From Mixophyes australis (Eukaryota; Chordata; Amphibia; Anura; Limnodynastidae), in NCBI GenBank assembly GCA_036250195.1, contig JAVHZZ010000003.1:55133521-55197520 (forward strand): a DNA stretch of 64,000 nt. The letters are read 5' to 3'. Shown here piece after piece: positions 31,786 through 44,362 of this stretch (positions are counted from its first letter, which is position 1; every line of letters starts with the position of its first letter). Below the pieces are notes generated by a model. It did not search any database. It had not been told where the DNA came from and saw only the letters and a program-made list of their open reading frames with translations. A program made the position numbers and the translations under genes.

Positions 31786-32237
31786 GAACTTAGATATAAA
31801 GGTCCTGTTTCAACGTCAGACGTAAGTCCCATTGCGCACCGTATTTTGTATGAAATTACTCCGAAGCAGATTTGGCAACAATAAAGCAGATCAGGTGCAT
31901 GTAATTCAAGGTCATTTGCAAATGACACCTCCAACAGCCTTCCATTTGAAGGGCAGAACAGGTGAGGGAAGGGGCGTATGCACAAAGGCAATATACAGTA
32001 AGGGTATACCAAAACCGAGTACACGCACATTCATCCCATTGAAACTCTGGGCATCCCTGAAGTATGTGTTTGTTACCTGTATTTCTTGCACCAGCAATAG
32101 GGCAGGTGTAAGTGCTGAGTGATAGTGATGATGGATGAGTATGTATGCCAAACTTGTGTTTGCAATTATAAGCAACTGTAGTGTGAGAGAGGTCATTAAG
32201 CCGAAGGAGTTTAAAAGCATGTGTTATGAGCTGACAA
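31786..32237. other. Unclassified, probably old interspersed repeat
   Basis: GTGTTTGCAATTATAAGCAACTGTA (32157) recurs in altered form at 33190 and near 41990-42030, which links this flank to the dispersed repeat family. No gene seen. Confidence 0.35.
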
Positions 32238-32986
32238 TGTTACTTACCATTAGGGGTTAGGTCTGTGATGGCTTCAGCCAATTGGGATGAGGTGGGAGTG
32301 GTCGTGAAAAGAATATATCCAGCAGTGGTGGAGGAGAGAGCTTCCTGTTTCCTGGATCCGGATACCCACCCACCCACCCTGTTTTAAGTATATTCAGTTG
32401 CAATACTTCCTTGTCACGAGGAGCGAGGTTTGTAAGTGGTGGGAGAGCATGGCAGTCAGATGGTTGTTAAACATACGGTACTTAAGCGTTGGCGATGTAG
32501 CCTTGGTTCCCTCGTCGTTATCAGACTCGTTGATGCTCTAGTAAGTAGTATCAGGTTTTGCCTTGAAAGGGCTTAACCAGTTTGAGTCCAGAGGGTATTG
32601 AGTTAATTTATAGTCGATAGTACCGGCCAATAGATAAGGTTTTAACCTGGGTTGGTGAAAAGGAGATGATCTTCCACCTTATTGGTTTATGTTGGTTTTA
32701 GCTGGCTGCCCTGCTCTTCGCCACCTCTATAAAGAAAAAGGTCCAAATTGTTGATAGAAACTTTTGATAGTTTTGATAGAAATAAATAAAATAAAATAAA
32801 AAAATAATAAATAAAAATAAATAAAATAATAATAAAATAATAATAATAATAACAATATAAATAAAAGGACCTATTTTATTCCAAACTCTTTTATTCCAAA
32901 GTCGGTGTCCGTGTCTTTATTTTATGGTTTGTAAGTGTTGTGCAAGGTTAACCAGAAAGGGGATTAGCATAAGAGGGGAATCAACA
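32238..32986 (+). mobile_element. LTR-like dispersed repeat, member 2
   Basis: It starts TGTTACTTACCATTAGGGGTTAGG, has an AATATATCC box and an A-rich (AAAT)n stretch (32762-32870), GTCGGTGTCCGTGTCTTTATTTT, and ends near AATCAACA. The same start and end landmarks occur in the 47-kb member. The TG..CA ends fit an LTR; no matching target copies were found. Confidence 0.45.
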
Positions 32987-32995
32987 CTATCCATT

Positions 32996-33401
32996 TTAAA
33001 AATGCTTTTCATGTACAGCAGGCGTTAATAATATTCTGATATGTTTTTTTAATAAATATATTAAAAAACTGAGATGTAATTTTATTAATGATAATAGTAT
33101 AAAAAGGTGTTACCGTATTTAATATTTTTTTCCCATGCATTCTGATTGGACTGTATATTGCAGAAATGCATTGTGCATGCCAGAACATGTGTTTGAATTA
33201 AAAGCAACTATAAAAATGCATTTTATATACAGCAGGAGATAGTAACATCCTGATATATGTATTTCATGTAAAATAATAAATAAAAAAATGAGATGTATTT
33301 TTATTAATGGTAATAGTATTAAGAGGTGTTAATGTATTTAATATTTTTTTCCATGCATTCCGATGAGATTTTATTTTGCAGAAATGCATTGTGGGTATCC
33401 T
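32996..33401. repeat. Two-copy tandem repeat, about 214-bp period
   Basis: TAAAAATGC...ATGTACAGCAGG recurs as TAAAAATGCATTTTATATACAGCAGG, and each copy ends with a TTTCCATGCATTC-like block and GCAGAAATGCATTGTG. It is related to the TAAAAATGCATT part of the dispersed repeats at 27470 and 42030. Confidence 0.8.
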
Positions 33402-34254
33402 GCAGTGTGTTCTGTCTGTCTCAATACAGCAAGTACCGTATAGCCAGAGCATACTTATAACTGTATGTAAATGGAAATTTTTCTTGAGATCCGCTTGTAC
33501 TTAGATATGCTCCGACAGTTGTGCAATTTCTGTCCGATTTAAAAAATGCAAATTGAGTTCACTTTGCGTTCCTTAGTGAAGCAGATCCAAAGTATATTTA
33601 AATTATTTATTTTCACTTCAGAAAATAGTCGTTATATGCTAATATGCATTTACGAACATGAGTGGCACCTGCATGCTATTTGCGCTGAAGAAGTGAAGTA
33701 TACTTGTCACCTACACACAGGGCCTCATGTAGAGTTAAACAATCCATCTACAATGCAGGTGTAAATTACATCTGAAAAAAGACGCAAAAGTATGCTGAGT
33801 GGGATGTATCTCAGTTGATCGTCACCATTATCAGTTTGTAACTTACACAAGGAGTAGAGCACCTACGACAGAAACATTTTCAGGCAGGCATCCAGTCCTA
33901 CACTTGCATGTCCGTTGCTTTCCCTGATCCGCCTCTATAAGCGCAACATGCAACTGAATCTACATACAGACAAAACCGTATGTCTTATTTGTGGACATGT
34001 GTAGTAGTGAAATATGTATTTTGCAATATGCAAATGGTGATTATCTTCCAACACTCCTTTTTTATAGCACAGTCTTGATTTTCAGGACCCAAATGTACAT
34101 GACTCGTGCAGATCTAATGTAGTTTCAGCAGATCTGGTCATGCTTTGTGCAGACTAGATTATAACGTTATTTGTTGTGATTGTCCAATTGTGAATGTTGG
34201 CAAGTATAAAAACTGAGGGGTGAATTAGGCACTAGGAAAATTAAAAGCAGAGGT
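33402..34254. other. No recognisable gene
   Basis: TTGAGATCCGCTTGTACTTAG (33484) resembles 27731, so the old dispersed repeat probably reaches about 33520. The rest is unique. Confidence 0.35.
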
Positions 34255-35042
34255 TGTATTCATAAGTTGCACCTCTCTAGGGGGTTGAGGATCAGGCAAG
34301 GGATGTGGTTATGCCCACTGGTAGTGTCACTAAGGGAGGGCACAGGGTCAGTCTATAAAAGTACTTGGCTTAGAAGGACTCTAGGATCCAGGAAATTAGC
34401 TCGCCCACTCTTCCACATTTGGATAGATTTTTGGCACCGTCCTCCGGCCATGCTCGCCTGATGGAGCTGTTTTTTTCTTTTCTCTGACCTGGTGCTGGTT
34501 TTGTGAGTGCCTTTATCCTTTTTTCTGTTGGGTCCTGGCCTGGTCTGGCTGGCATAAATTTTTGAGGTCCTGTATGGTTTGTTTTGTTTTTGCCGTAAAT
34601 CACTGTGCAGTCAGTGGCCAATGCTTGGTGACCACGCATAAGGTTGGTTTGAAGCATTCTGAACCTGTTTCCCTTTCAAAGAGTCGGCTATAGTTTCAGA
34701 ACAAGTAGAGCCCTTGGAGGCCAGCTTGTGATTACGCTCCTTTCAGCCCAGAGATTTTGTGGGTTCTGTATTGCCCGGGATAATTGATCCCCAAGTGAAG
34801 GTGAAGGATAATATGTGCCCCCGAGGGGAAAATGTTACTCACATTGATTGCTATCCAAACGGTAATTGACCCGCATTGGGATAATTGGTTTTTGGGCCTT
34901 GACATACTGCCTACGGCTTTCTCGTCCATCATACACTTTTTAGTACTAAAATAAACTCCTATAGTTTTCCACAATTGTGTCTGGTGTCTTTTATTTAAGG
35001 TAAATGTTAAGAGGGCAAGAGAGGTTAAGATAATAACATCAA
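34255..35042 (+). mobile_element. LTR-like dispersed repeat, member 3 (weak)
   Basis: It has a TGTATTCATAAGTTGC start, TCTATAAAAGT as TATA box, AAATAAACTCC as polyadenylation signal, TTGTGTCTGGTGTCTTTTATTT near the end and ACATCAAC at the boundary. It parallels the other members in layout but is diverged. Confidence 0.35.
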
Positions 35043-36385
35043 CTGTTAAGCATTTTATAACAGTGAAGGCATCTATTTTGTGGGAAAAATAAATATTTAT
35101 GAAAATACAGTGTATTAATTTCCTAGGAAGTATTACTCCATAAATATAATGGACAGTGCATCAGTGTTGTCACAAATTTATAGCAAATGATAGGATGTAC
35201 AATGAGTTAGCTCACAAAATGGATGTATTTACTTATTCATAGACTCCAGTGGACCAAATTATGAAAATTATAGCATACACCCATAAAAGGAATACAGTTG
35301 AACAAAGTATTTCTTAGGCATTAGCGTATCTTGTTTTATATTACAGAGAAAGTTGTGTGGACCGTGTAGGTACAGATGAAGTAGACTAGTTTGCCTTTTT
35401 TGCCGTGTACCATAATGCACAAGTCCCAGACTAATACAAGTCACAACTAATTCTCATTTACTTACAAGGAAAATGGAAACTAATGATCTCCCTAATTGGT
35501 GCTAATTAGTGAGCCAATTGTGTTCAAGGTTGCAATGAAAATAGCTTCATTGGTATTAAATACCTTTAGAGTTCATTCAGACTAGTTCAGTATTGCACAA
35601 TTTGCTCACTCTGCATCTCAAACACAGACACAATTCTGGGGGAAAGGATTATTGACCCAGATGACTGAAAGTCTTTGCAGTTTACCAGAATTCGGCGCAC
35701 GCATTAATGATTTTCCAGCGTTCCGCTCTGGCACACAGATTACACTGCTTCTCATTTAAACAGCAGACATGTTTAGGCACTAATATCAATGATCCCGTTG
35801 CCTGCAGAATTTTTAGAATGGTTTTAATAATTAGCAAGTTCAATCATAATGCTTGTATGAACTAATTTTTATGCAATTTTTGAGGTATGAGGTATAGTCT
35901 TTGTACAGTGTTTGCATCTAATTGGCAGAACGCCAAGTTTTTCAGGCCAATAATCTTTAACACCTTTATGATTTATATGTTTGTCACAGAACTTAGTTAA
36001 AAATTTTAATATACATCAATCTAAGAATTTTAAATTTTTGATACTAGTGAAATTCAATATGCAATGATAAATTACACTGCAACTTCACTCATCTCTAGTA
36101 CAATCCCTGAAAATTAATTAGCTAGTTCTCTCTCTGAGTACTAAATTTATATACTTCATTTATGGTATGACAGTTATTAGAGCTAAACAAAATGTACAAA
36201 TCTCTTCTGTAGAATATTCAACTCACTCTTCATTGGGCTGCAGAATTTGCATGTTTCTCGATGTGAAATTACGACTATAATTTTTATTCCGCCTGAACTT
36301 CTCCCTTATTGGGGAAAGCGTTAAACCTGAAAAGCGGAACACACTAGTATCGCCGCTCCTCTTCTGTCTCCCCCCTCTACCAATC
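35043..36385. other. Unique sequence with candidate conserved regulatory block (about 35440-35880)
   Basis: No coding frame or repeat. 35440-35880 contains CTAATTGGTGCTAATTAGTGAGCCAATTG, TTAATGA and TTTTAATAATTAGC; such homeodomain-site density is typical of developmental enhancers. This is inference from composition only. Confidence 0.35.
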
Positions 36386-37135
36386 CCTCCACTGGCTCCC
36401 CTTCCCCTACAGAATTCTGTTCAAGTTCCTCACTCTTACATACAAGGCCCTCACCAACGCCACTGCACCCTACATCTCCACACTCCTATCTATTCACGCT
36501 CCATCCCGCCCTCTCCGATCTGCCAATGACCGTCGCCTATCTTCCCCCCTGATCACCTCCTCCCACGCGCGTATCCAAGACTTCGCCCGCGCTGCCCCCC
36601 TCCACTGGAACAAGCTGCCTTCCTCCATCAGGACTTCCCCCAACCTGCCCAGTTTCAAACGGGCTTTAAAAACCCACCTTTTTCTTAAAGCCTTCCAGTC
36701 TCCCACTTAACTACCTACCTTATCCTCTGCCTCTCCCCCTTCTTTCCCCTTCCCTGCCTCCGTCCCTCTACTCTCCCTCTCTCCCCTGCATTTCACCATC
36801 TGTCCACCCCTCCCCTTAGATTGTACGCTCCTCTGAGCAGGGTCATCTCTCCTCCTGTTTCCACCACTTCTAACTCTGCTCTCCAGCTACTTTGCCCTCC
36901 TCCTTGAGGGCCCTACTCCCCCCTCTGGGGGTCTCCCTGTTTTCCTCGCCCTCCTTTTGGGCCCCGTCATTTGCGGATACTCCCCCCGCCCTCACTAGCT
37001 GTGCATTGAGCTTACTGAGTTACTGTGCTTTATGTTTACTGTACTGTGCTGTCTTACCTTGTATTGTAATTCGTTTTTGTCCCTGTACGGCGCCACGGAC
37101 ACCTTGTGGCGCCCTATAAATAAAAATTAATAATA
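36386..37135 (+). mobile_element. L2-like LINE, 3' fragment
   Basis: 36386-36709 encodes LHWLPFPYRILFKFLTLTYK, PSRPLRSAND, HWNKLPSSIR and FKRALKTHLFLKAFQ, then a stop, a pyrimidine-rich 3' UTR, GGCGCCACGGACACC, TGGCGCCCTATAAATAAA and an (AAT)n tail. It is closely similar to 9263-10098, with the same truncation point near LYQ..LHWLP. Confidence 0.88.
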
Positions 37136-37194
37136 AAAAAAATTAATAACAGTCTCAGTAACTGCTGCTGTGAAAAGGCGTAGATTTAGACAGA

Positions 37195-37370
37195 GAGATG
37201 TACAGAGACACAAAGAAAATGTAAAAGAGATTTCAAAGGTGAGTGAGACTGAGGGAGAAAAAGTAGGGAGATAAAGGAGAGTGAAAAGGAGAGAAAAAAG
37301 TAGAGTGAGTGAGAAAAAAAGAGTGAAACAGAAAAAGAGAAAAAAAGAATAAGACAGGGAAGTAAGACAA
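37195..37370. repeat. Purine-rich low-complexity tract
   Basis: GAGA/GAAA-rich on +, with repeated GAGTGAGA and AAAAAGAG words. Frames across it are composition artefacts. Confidence 0.8.
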
Positions 37371-37469
37371 ACTCACAATGAAACAAACAAAATGTTAAAA
37401 AAAATAGTGCTTACAAAGCATGTGCATTTTAAGCTAGATTTCATTGCATTCTCTTTCATGACAAGGGAG

Positions 37470-37690
37470 GGTACAGATGTGTGAGTGCACAAGTCTGGGG
37501 AGGGTACAGGTGTATGGGTGTGCAAGTCAGGGCAAGAAACATGTGTGTGAGTGCACAAGTCTGGGGAGGGCACAGGTGTGTGCATGTGCAAGTCCAGGGA
37601 GGTCTCAGATGTGTGGGTGCACAAGTCAAGGGAGAGTACAGGTGTGTGGGTGCACAAAGCAGGGGCAGGCACAGGTGTGTGGGTAAGCAG
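37470..37690. repeat. 33-bp minisatellite, about 6 units
   Basis: AAGTCTGGGGAGGGTACAGG-type units recur every 33 bp. Because 33 is divisible by 3, frames stay open on both strands and mimic coding sequence. Confidence 0.9.
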
Positions 37691-38879
37691 CAGTGATCAG
37701 GCAGATGGTATGTTAGTAATACTCATTCATTGGAATCATTGAAACATAAATATAAATGCAAAATAGATTACAGGTTGACTTATACACAGGAATGGGCAGC
37801 ATCACACTGATTACAAGCTGTCAGCTACAGGTGCCACACACATGGTAAACAGAGATGTCCACACTCCCCAGAACTGTAGGGTACAGAGCTACATTGCCCA
37901 CAGTTTCTGGAGAGACAACTCCGAGTCCTGGGTAAATTCAACCCCCACGCACCAGTGTCTGGAAAGCCCCCTAAAGAAGCAAGCAATACAACCATTAGAT
38001 CACTGGCACAGAGCTGCCCCACCTCCCTCGTGTCTTTGCACAGATGAGCCTTTACCTCTGAGTTCTTGTGGGTGTCCAGTTGGCGTTACAGTCAGGTAAA
38101 GAGCAGATACCGCTTATACTGAATCGCCGACTCCTTCTCCCCCATTGTACCACAACTTCCAAACTCTGTTCTGTTCCACACTGCAACTTGGCTGCACCAA
38201 GTTGACACGGTCCTCATACAGATTTTGGAAGAGTTTGAAAATTGTGGCTGATCTGCCCTGTAATGCTACGTAGAAACACACAAGATCTCAAAGCTGCAGG
38301 TTCATCTGTGCAAACAGTGGCATGGACTGGGCTGCAGCGGCTCATAGGCTACATGCAGGACCCATAGAGAGTGTGGGGTTCCCACACAACCCCAGGAGGA
38401 GTGTTGTAATGTGTACATGGGAATAGTCTCAGGTTATCATTGACTCCTTGACATGCATGGGTCTCTATGTGCAGATATCAAGAAGGACTTGTTGATCCAG
38501 GTCCTGAGTCTGCGCATGCAGCATGGAGTAAGTAGCGGTCCTGGAGCACATCATTTTTTGGAATGGATTTCTTTGAACTACTACATGGTTGTACAGTGCA
38601 TGCTATTGGGCCATGACATAGCATCCATCCTTGACACCCCTTGATATCCTTGTCACAGTTCACTCAGTCAGAGCTCTCAAACTGCACCTCAGAGGAGGTG
38701 AGTTCCTCACCTACACTGCACTAGAATGGGTAGAACAAAACACACACAGGGCAAATCCTCCCGGTTCTCCCCTGTTGGATGTTACTGATAATACTGATTC
38801 CCCTGATATCCACCCTGTCAGTCCTTTGCAAATTCCAGCACACTCTGCAACAGAAATGGCCAAGAAAATGTCATTATAC
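37691..38879. other. No recognisable gene
   Basis: Unique-looking sequence, possibly including the decayed 5' UTR of the L1-type LINE downstream. Confidence 0.35.
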
Positions 38880-38889
38880 TTATGCTTCT

Positions 38890-39350
38890 TATTGATAAAT
38901 TGATAAAAAATTGAAGTTTTTACAAACTTTACTTGATGTTATTGTGGCTAAAATTGATTCTAATAGTGCTAGACTCACTACCTTGAACAGTGGGTTAGTG
39001 ATGCAGAAGAACAATCTCAAGCACAACAACACTTGGTTGATACCCAAGCCAGAACCATACAGTCATTGACAGACAAGATAGATGATCTAGAAAATAGACA
39101 TTGCAGGAGCAACCTTCCATTTATTGATATTCCTGAGTAAATAATCAACTAATGAATTATCTATATGTTTCCATTCCCGTTGCTCTAGGTATCTGCGAAG
39201 AGCCATGGATCTCCAAATAGAACACACACACAGATTGGGCCCAGAGAGGGAGAAGGAAATGGCCAAGCCACGCCCTGTGATTGCTAACTTTTCGGACTTT
39301 AGAATGAATGAAAAGTTGCTGACCTTGTATTGCAAAGCAGCGCAACTGAT
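38890..39350 (+). pseudogene. L1/Tx1 ORF1-like protein remnant
   Basis: With frameshifts it reads LLDVIVAKIDSNSARLTTLE, a heptad-rich segment, DKIDDLENRHCRSNL and IDIPE (coiled coil, then the start of the RNA-binding domain). Further on are HRLGPEREKEMAKPRPVIA and FSDFRMNEKLL, matching the R.RP.I..F pattern of L1 ORF1 proteins, which bind element RNA. Several stops and indels make it non-functional. Confidence 0.65.
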
Positions 39351-40327
39351 GACAAATTAACAGAGGATGTTAGTATTCCAGGATTTTTCTGCCATGGGAT
39401 CCCAAAACCATAAAGAATTTTTGGAAGTGTGTGGCTATTTGCACACCTAAAATAAACATTTGGCCCTAATGTATCCAACTAGGTTACGAGTCACAGAAAA
39501 TGGTTGTACATTGTTTTTTACTGACCCTGCTCTGGCTAAAAATCACTTTCTGGCTCCTCACTCTCCAGGTTCCTCACCTAACTGTCCTTGAATGCTAGGT
39601 TGAGATAACACATCTTATGTTGTCTACTTTTATATAGGGATTACGAGGTCTTTTAGCCCTCTTGTCAATAAACACTTTCTGATTTAAAAGAGTCGTATTA
39701 GACTGATATCAGGGCATAAGTTCCACTGTTCTTGCTGTTTGTATTATGGCCCTGGGTTAGCCGTGGCCATGGCTGAACTGATATTGTTTGTCTGAATTGA
39801 TACAAAGCTTCCTCTTACCCCTTTTATCTTTATTCCCTGGCCTACTCCTTCTTTTTCTTCCATTTCTCCTGTTACCAAGTAATCTCAGTTTTCCTTTCAC
39901 CCCTCCTTTAATTTTTCATTACTTAGATTTACTTTTAGATAGTTTTTTTATTTTTTATAATTTTGTTTTTGTTTTGTTTGTACTGAATAGTTCTGGTGTG
40001 TGTTGTCTCATCACAATGATGCCCACTTTTTTTCCCATAGGTATGGTTAAAATTAGAAAATAGAGTACGAAGTTGAACATGATTGCAATGCTGACTTGTT
40101 ATTTGTCTTATGCTGATTTGAAGCTAATGTTTTTCTTGTTTTTCATGTGCTCAGAGAAGTCTTAGGACCACATGGAATTCATCCATTCTGGGAAACTCTT
40201 TACTTGCAGGGAGGAGGAGACTCCTGCTCTTTGGTGGTTATCAATGCAGACCTTTATTCATGAAGGTTGACCATGATGCCACGGTCACAGGTTAGTTCAG
40301 CTTACCACACCATCACACATTTTAAAT

Positions 40328-42950
40328 TGTTTTCTTGGAATGTTGGAGGATTAATTTCCCCTATAAAATGAAAGTGGGTTTCCACTCATTTTAAGAAATT
40401 TAAACCTGATTTAGTCTTTCATAAAGAGATTCACTGGAAGGAAGGAGATGGCTCTACCCTTAGGGACATGTGGATTGCCGACTGTGTATCTGCTCCATTC
40501 CAAGGAAATGCCATGGGAAGTGGCTATTTTGCTTCATAAGAATTTGCAATGCGAAACACATAACACTGTGTTAGACCCTGATGGCCAATTCATTATCATG
40601 GATATCTCTATCAGACGCTATTATACGTTGGTCAATGTATATGCCACAAACTTGGCCCCACTGGATTTGTATAGCAATTTAATTCACACTTTTGAGGAAC
40701 AACTCACAATTTATAATTTTGGGTGATTACAACATGGTGGATAATCCCTCATTGGATAAAATGCTCCATGTGGTCAGAGGTTCTCTGCAGATGTGGAGAC
40801 AAATCCATGCTTTGCAGACTCCAGTGACAGATCACTGGAGATTGTTTAACTTCTGCGATGAGTCTTGTACATTTTACTCGGCGGTCCATCACTCTCTCTC
40901 CAGTGATTAATTACATCTTAATAGCAATTTCTTAATTCAACATATTGAATATGCTACCATACATGATGGGCCTGAGTCATTAAGGGACGTATCTCTGTTT
41001 TTTTTTTGTGCGTATCATACGCAATTCCCTTCTGCGCATGACCAGAACGAGGACACTCGCCCGTCAACGATAGCAAGTCCAGCACGTATGTCAACGCACA
41101 TTGCAGTTACGACTGCCTACAATTTTGGGGCGTGAACGGGGCGGGGAATGGGCGTGTGCCCCTACTCGATGCACAATGTAGGCATGCAAAACTGAAGCGA
41201 ATGCAGCCACGTCAAAATGAAGCTCTGCGTTTGTGAAAGTTTCTTGTGTTTCTGCCGTATCTCTTGCACAAGCTAAGGGTCTAGTCCCTGGAAATTGTTT
41301 TCAAATGTTGACTATTGACAGGCATTATACACAAAGCACACATCAAACAAAAAGGAATTCTGCCCAAAACACACAACATAAACACAAGCATCCTGCCCTA
41401 AAAACATGTCAAACACAATGGCGATCAGCAAAACCACAAGTTATACACACAGGCATTCCTCTGAATACACACAATATACACACATTGAGCTTGATTCATG
41501 TCCAAACACAATTTGCACGTAAGTTATGCTATTAAAAGGAGCACGAAATTTGAGCATAGCTGTGACTATATTCAAATCTAAGCGTATATAAAGATACGTT
41601 TCAATTTGAATCTGGGTGGATGTACGCTCTGCCTCAATATTACTTGGGTTATGTAGACACACAGGGCCTGAGTCATTAAGGGACGTATCTCTGTTTTTTG
41701 TGAGTATCATATGCAATTCTCTTCTGCGTATGCCCAGAACGAGGACACTCGTCCGTCAATAAAAGCAAGTCTACTGCATATGCCATCGCAAATGACAGTT
41801 ACGATGGCCTATGATTTCGGGAAGTGAACGGGGTTGGGGATGGGTACTCGATGCACAATGTGGGCGTGCCAAACTCAAGTGAATGCAGCCACGTCGGAAT
41901 GAAGCTCTGAGTGTGTGAAAGTTTATTGTTTTTCTGCCGTATCTCGTGCACCAGCTAAGGGTCTATTCTAAGTCCTGGGTCAGTAGCGTATGCATGCTAT
42001 AGCATGTGTCTGCAATCAGGAGCAACTGTAAAAATTTATTTTATGTACAGTAGACATTAAGGACAACCTAATAAATGTTTTTTTCGAGACAGTTTCCATT
42101 TCTAATCATAAATGACTATATTATTGACAGGTAGCATTAATTGATAAAAAAATAAATTCTGTGCATTCTTTTGAGCTTTCATATTCCACATACGAATTAT
42201 TCACATCCTGCAGTGTCTGGTCTAGTAGAACAGAGTGAACCTACACCTATAGTCAACACCACATGTATCTGAGATCTGTTCCTTGCTGACTTCGGGAGTA
42301 TGCAGAGCTGATTTATGAGCCGCTGTGAACAACTGCACGATGCCATCAGTATGCTGCCCTAATGACTCAGGCCCGATATCCGTATCTCTGATCATGCTCC
42401 GGGGTCCATCTCATCTTTGCCATTTCCCAGGTTACTCAGCCAATTTTGATGACATTAATACATTTTTAAATGGGAATTAGATGGAATTTATGAACAATAA
42501 TATTTAACATTGGTATACCCCTGTTCTTTATACGGAGATGTCGAAGACATGAGAGGAAAAAAAAGAATGAGGCTGATGTGTGCTACCAATCATTAAACTC
42601 ATCCCTGACTGATGCATTTGAGGCCTATGTATATGATCCTAGTGACCAGGACAAGGCACACTGCACTCAGAATCGTGCTCTTTTGGAGTAATATCTCCTA
42701 TCCCATGTGAGACAAAATTTAGACTTTGTCCTTTATAAACACTACAGATGGGACAACAAGACAGGAAGGCTTTTGGCCACAATGTCCAAACCGAGAAGGC
42801 AAACACACCAGGTGGTTGCGATTAAAGACCCTGTGTCTGATACAGCGCATAACATTCAAGCTGTATTTTACATCAATTTCAGGAGAAACTCGCCTATATA
42901 TTCCATATGGATTGGGTGGAAACTATGTTAGATAACGAAAAGCGGGTTTG
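40328..42950 (+). pseudogene. L1/Tx1 ORF2 remnant (endonuclease and following linker)
   Basis: SWNVGGL opens the endonuclease. DGQFIIMDISIRRYYTLVNV and ILGDYNMVDNPSLDK (frameshifted) are the LVN.YA and GD.N blocks. The SDHAP block is split from the rest by the 40968-42374 insertion: removing the insert and one GAT restores ATIHDIRISDHAP in frame. After it come CYQSLNSSLTDAFEAYVYDP and YKHYRWDNKTGRLLATMSKP, the L1-type segment before the reverse transcriptase. Multiple stops and frameshifts show it was dead before or after the insertion. Confidence 0.75.
40968..42374 (+). mobile_element. Inverted-repeat DNA element with 3-bp GAT duplication
   Basis: Outer ends are GGGCCTGAGTCATTAAGGG and, on the other strand, GGGCCTGAGTCATTAGGGC. 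GAT lies on both sides (40965-40967, 42375-42377). The first 318 bp are repeated internally from 41664. The portion 41288-42374 is a paralogue of 26429-27836 without the SINE. The 3-bp duplication would fit PIF/Harbinger-like transposition, although the site is not the usual TWA. Confidence 0.75.
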
Positions 42951-43610
42951 GCATTTATTTGATATGTGAGAAGGTTATATAAACTTTCTGCCCCCGCCAC
43001 CAAATCTGGGCATGCTTACAACATACCACATGGTATGAACTATGAAATGTAGGTTAGATGTGTTTCTGGTGGTGTGTCAGACTCGTAGAAGACTCTAGAC
43101 GTACTGGAATCACTAACTGGTATTTACACTACTGAACAGGGAGGTGCGGAGTCTAACGTACACCTGGTACGCTAGACTCCGTAGCTCATGTCCTGCTGCC
43201 TAGCAACGGGATGCGTTACTGCGCGTGCACCCGATGGAGCGAGGATGGCCCAGGGACGCTGCGTTCCTGTTGCTTAGCAACAGCCGCCGAAACTACCAGG
43301 CGGCTGTCCCCATTCCCCGGAAGAACAGCGGGAGCGGCGCCTGATATGGGGTTTGTTGGGCTGATTGATTGTGATGGTCTTGTGCAGTCTCCGGCTCTCG
43401 CTTCTCTTCATTTTCAATGTTGTGCACAGTCGATACAACAGATAATTTTTTGTATCTCTATTTGGCGTTTAATGAGTTGATATCCAATTGTTGATGTAAA
43501 TGATTTAGTAACTATGCTATGCAATCTCTTGTACTATTTATTATTATGTCTTCTATTTGTCATGTTTGACTTCAATAAACACATGTTAAAAAATAAAATA
43601 AAAAATAAAC

Positions 43611-44362
43611 AACTAAATGTTTTTTTTTATGAACTTATGTTTTTATGGTTAAATATACCTTTGGAAACAGAATAATAGATAATTTGATTTATGAAATCTT
43701 CCCTGCCTACATGTGACTTAAAAGAAAAGATCTCCACCTGACAATATAAGAAAATAATTTAAGTATAGATTAAGAAAATCAATTGGCTGAACTATGTTAT
43801 AAAATATTAGATAATATTAAAGATTCTAATTTTTTTTTGTTTTTTTGCATTAAATTTTTTTACAATATTTCTTATAGACATTCTATGGATAATTATCGAA
43901 AGCAAAATGATAAAACATGCAAGTACCCCTCACTTTAACAATACAGAAAATATAACACAAACACGCTTTATGGGGATTGCCTCTGCTTATGAATAAACAT
44001 TAATAATTTATTATAGACCGCAATAAATCACACCATTTATTAAATCCTTTACAACATTAATTGTAAGCCGTCATTAGGTAATTATCTGGTTATTTCCTTA
44101 ACATTGGCAATTAAGCTTATCTCATTTCCTTTTCTCATTAGCCTGTGCTCACTAGATTAATTATCTCTTTATTAATGTCCCCTTATAGTTTTTACTGTTA
44201 TATAATGTACACGACATCCTGTATACCAGACACTGTTTTCTTTCTCTTTTTGGATTTCAATCTTTGCACTTTATAACATCAGTCTAAATTTGTACATCAA
44301 ACCACCATATAAAACATAAACAGTATAAGTAAGAAACAATACATTAAAAAATTAAAGTCTTA
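43611..44362. other. Unique sequence with candidate conserved regulatory block (about 43960-44215)
   Basis: Contains CATTAATAATTTATTATAG, CATTAATTG, GTCATTAGGTAATTATC, GGCAATTAAGC and AGATTAATTATC within 250 bp, with no coding frame. The pattern resembles conserved non-coding DNA; comparison with other species would decide. Confidence 0.35.

Larger units (their letters stand above)
38880..43610 (+). mobile_element. Decayed L1/Tx1-type LINE, interrupted by a DNA element
   Basis: It has an ORF1-like part (38905-39350), an ORF2 endonuclease (40328-40967 and 42375-42450), post-endonuclease ORF2 sequence to about 42950, and a 3' end with TTCAATAAACACATGTT and an A-rich tail near 43570-43610. Most of the reverse transcriptase is missing between 42950 and 43340. 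That gap contains GC-rich sequence with TTGCTTAGCAACAG, perhaps another insertion. Confidence 0.75.

Noticed and set aside
37373..37742. Frames on both strands rich in Cys/Val/Gly or Pro/Thr/His
   Set aside because: A 33-bp minisatellite keeps all frames open; no start context or domain.
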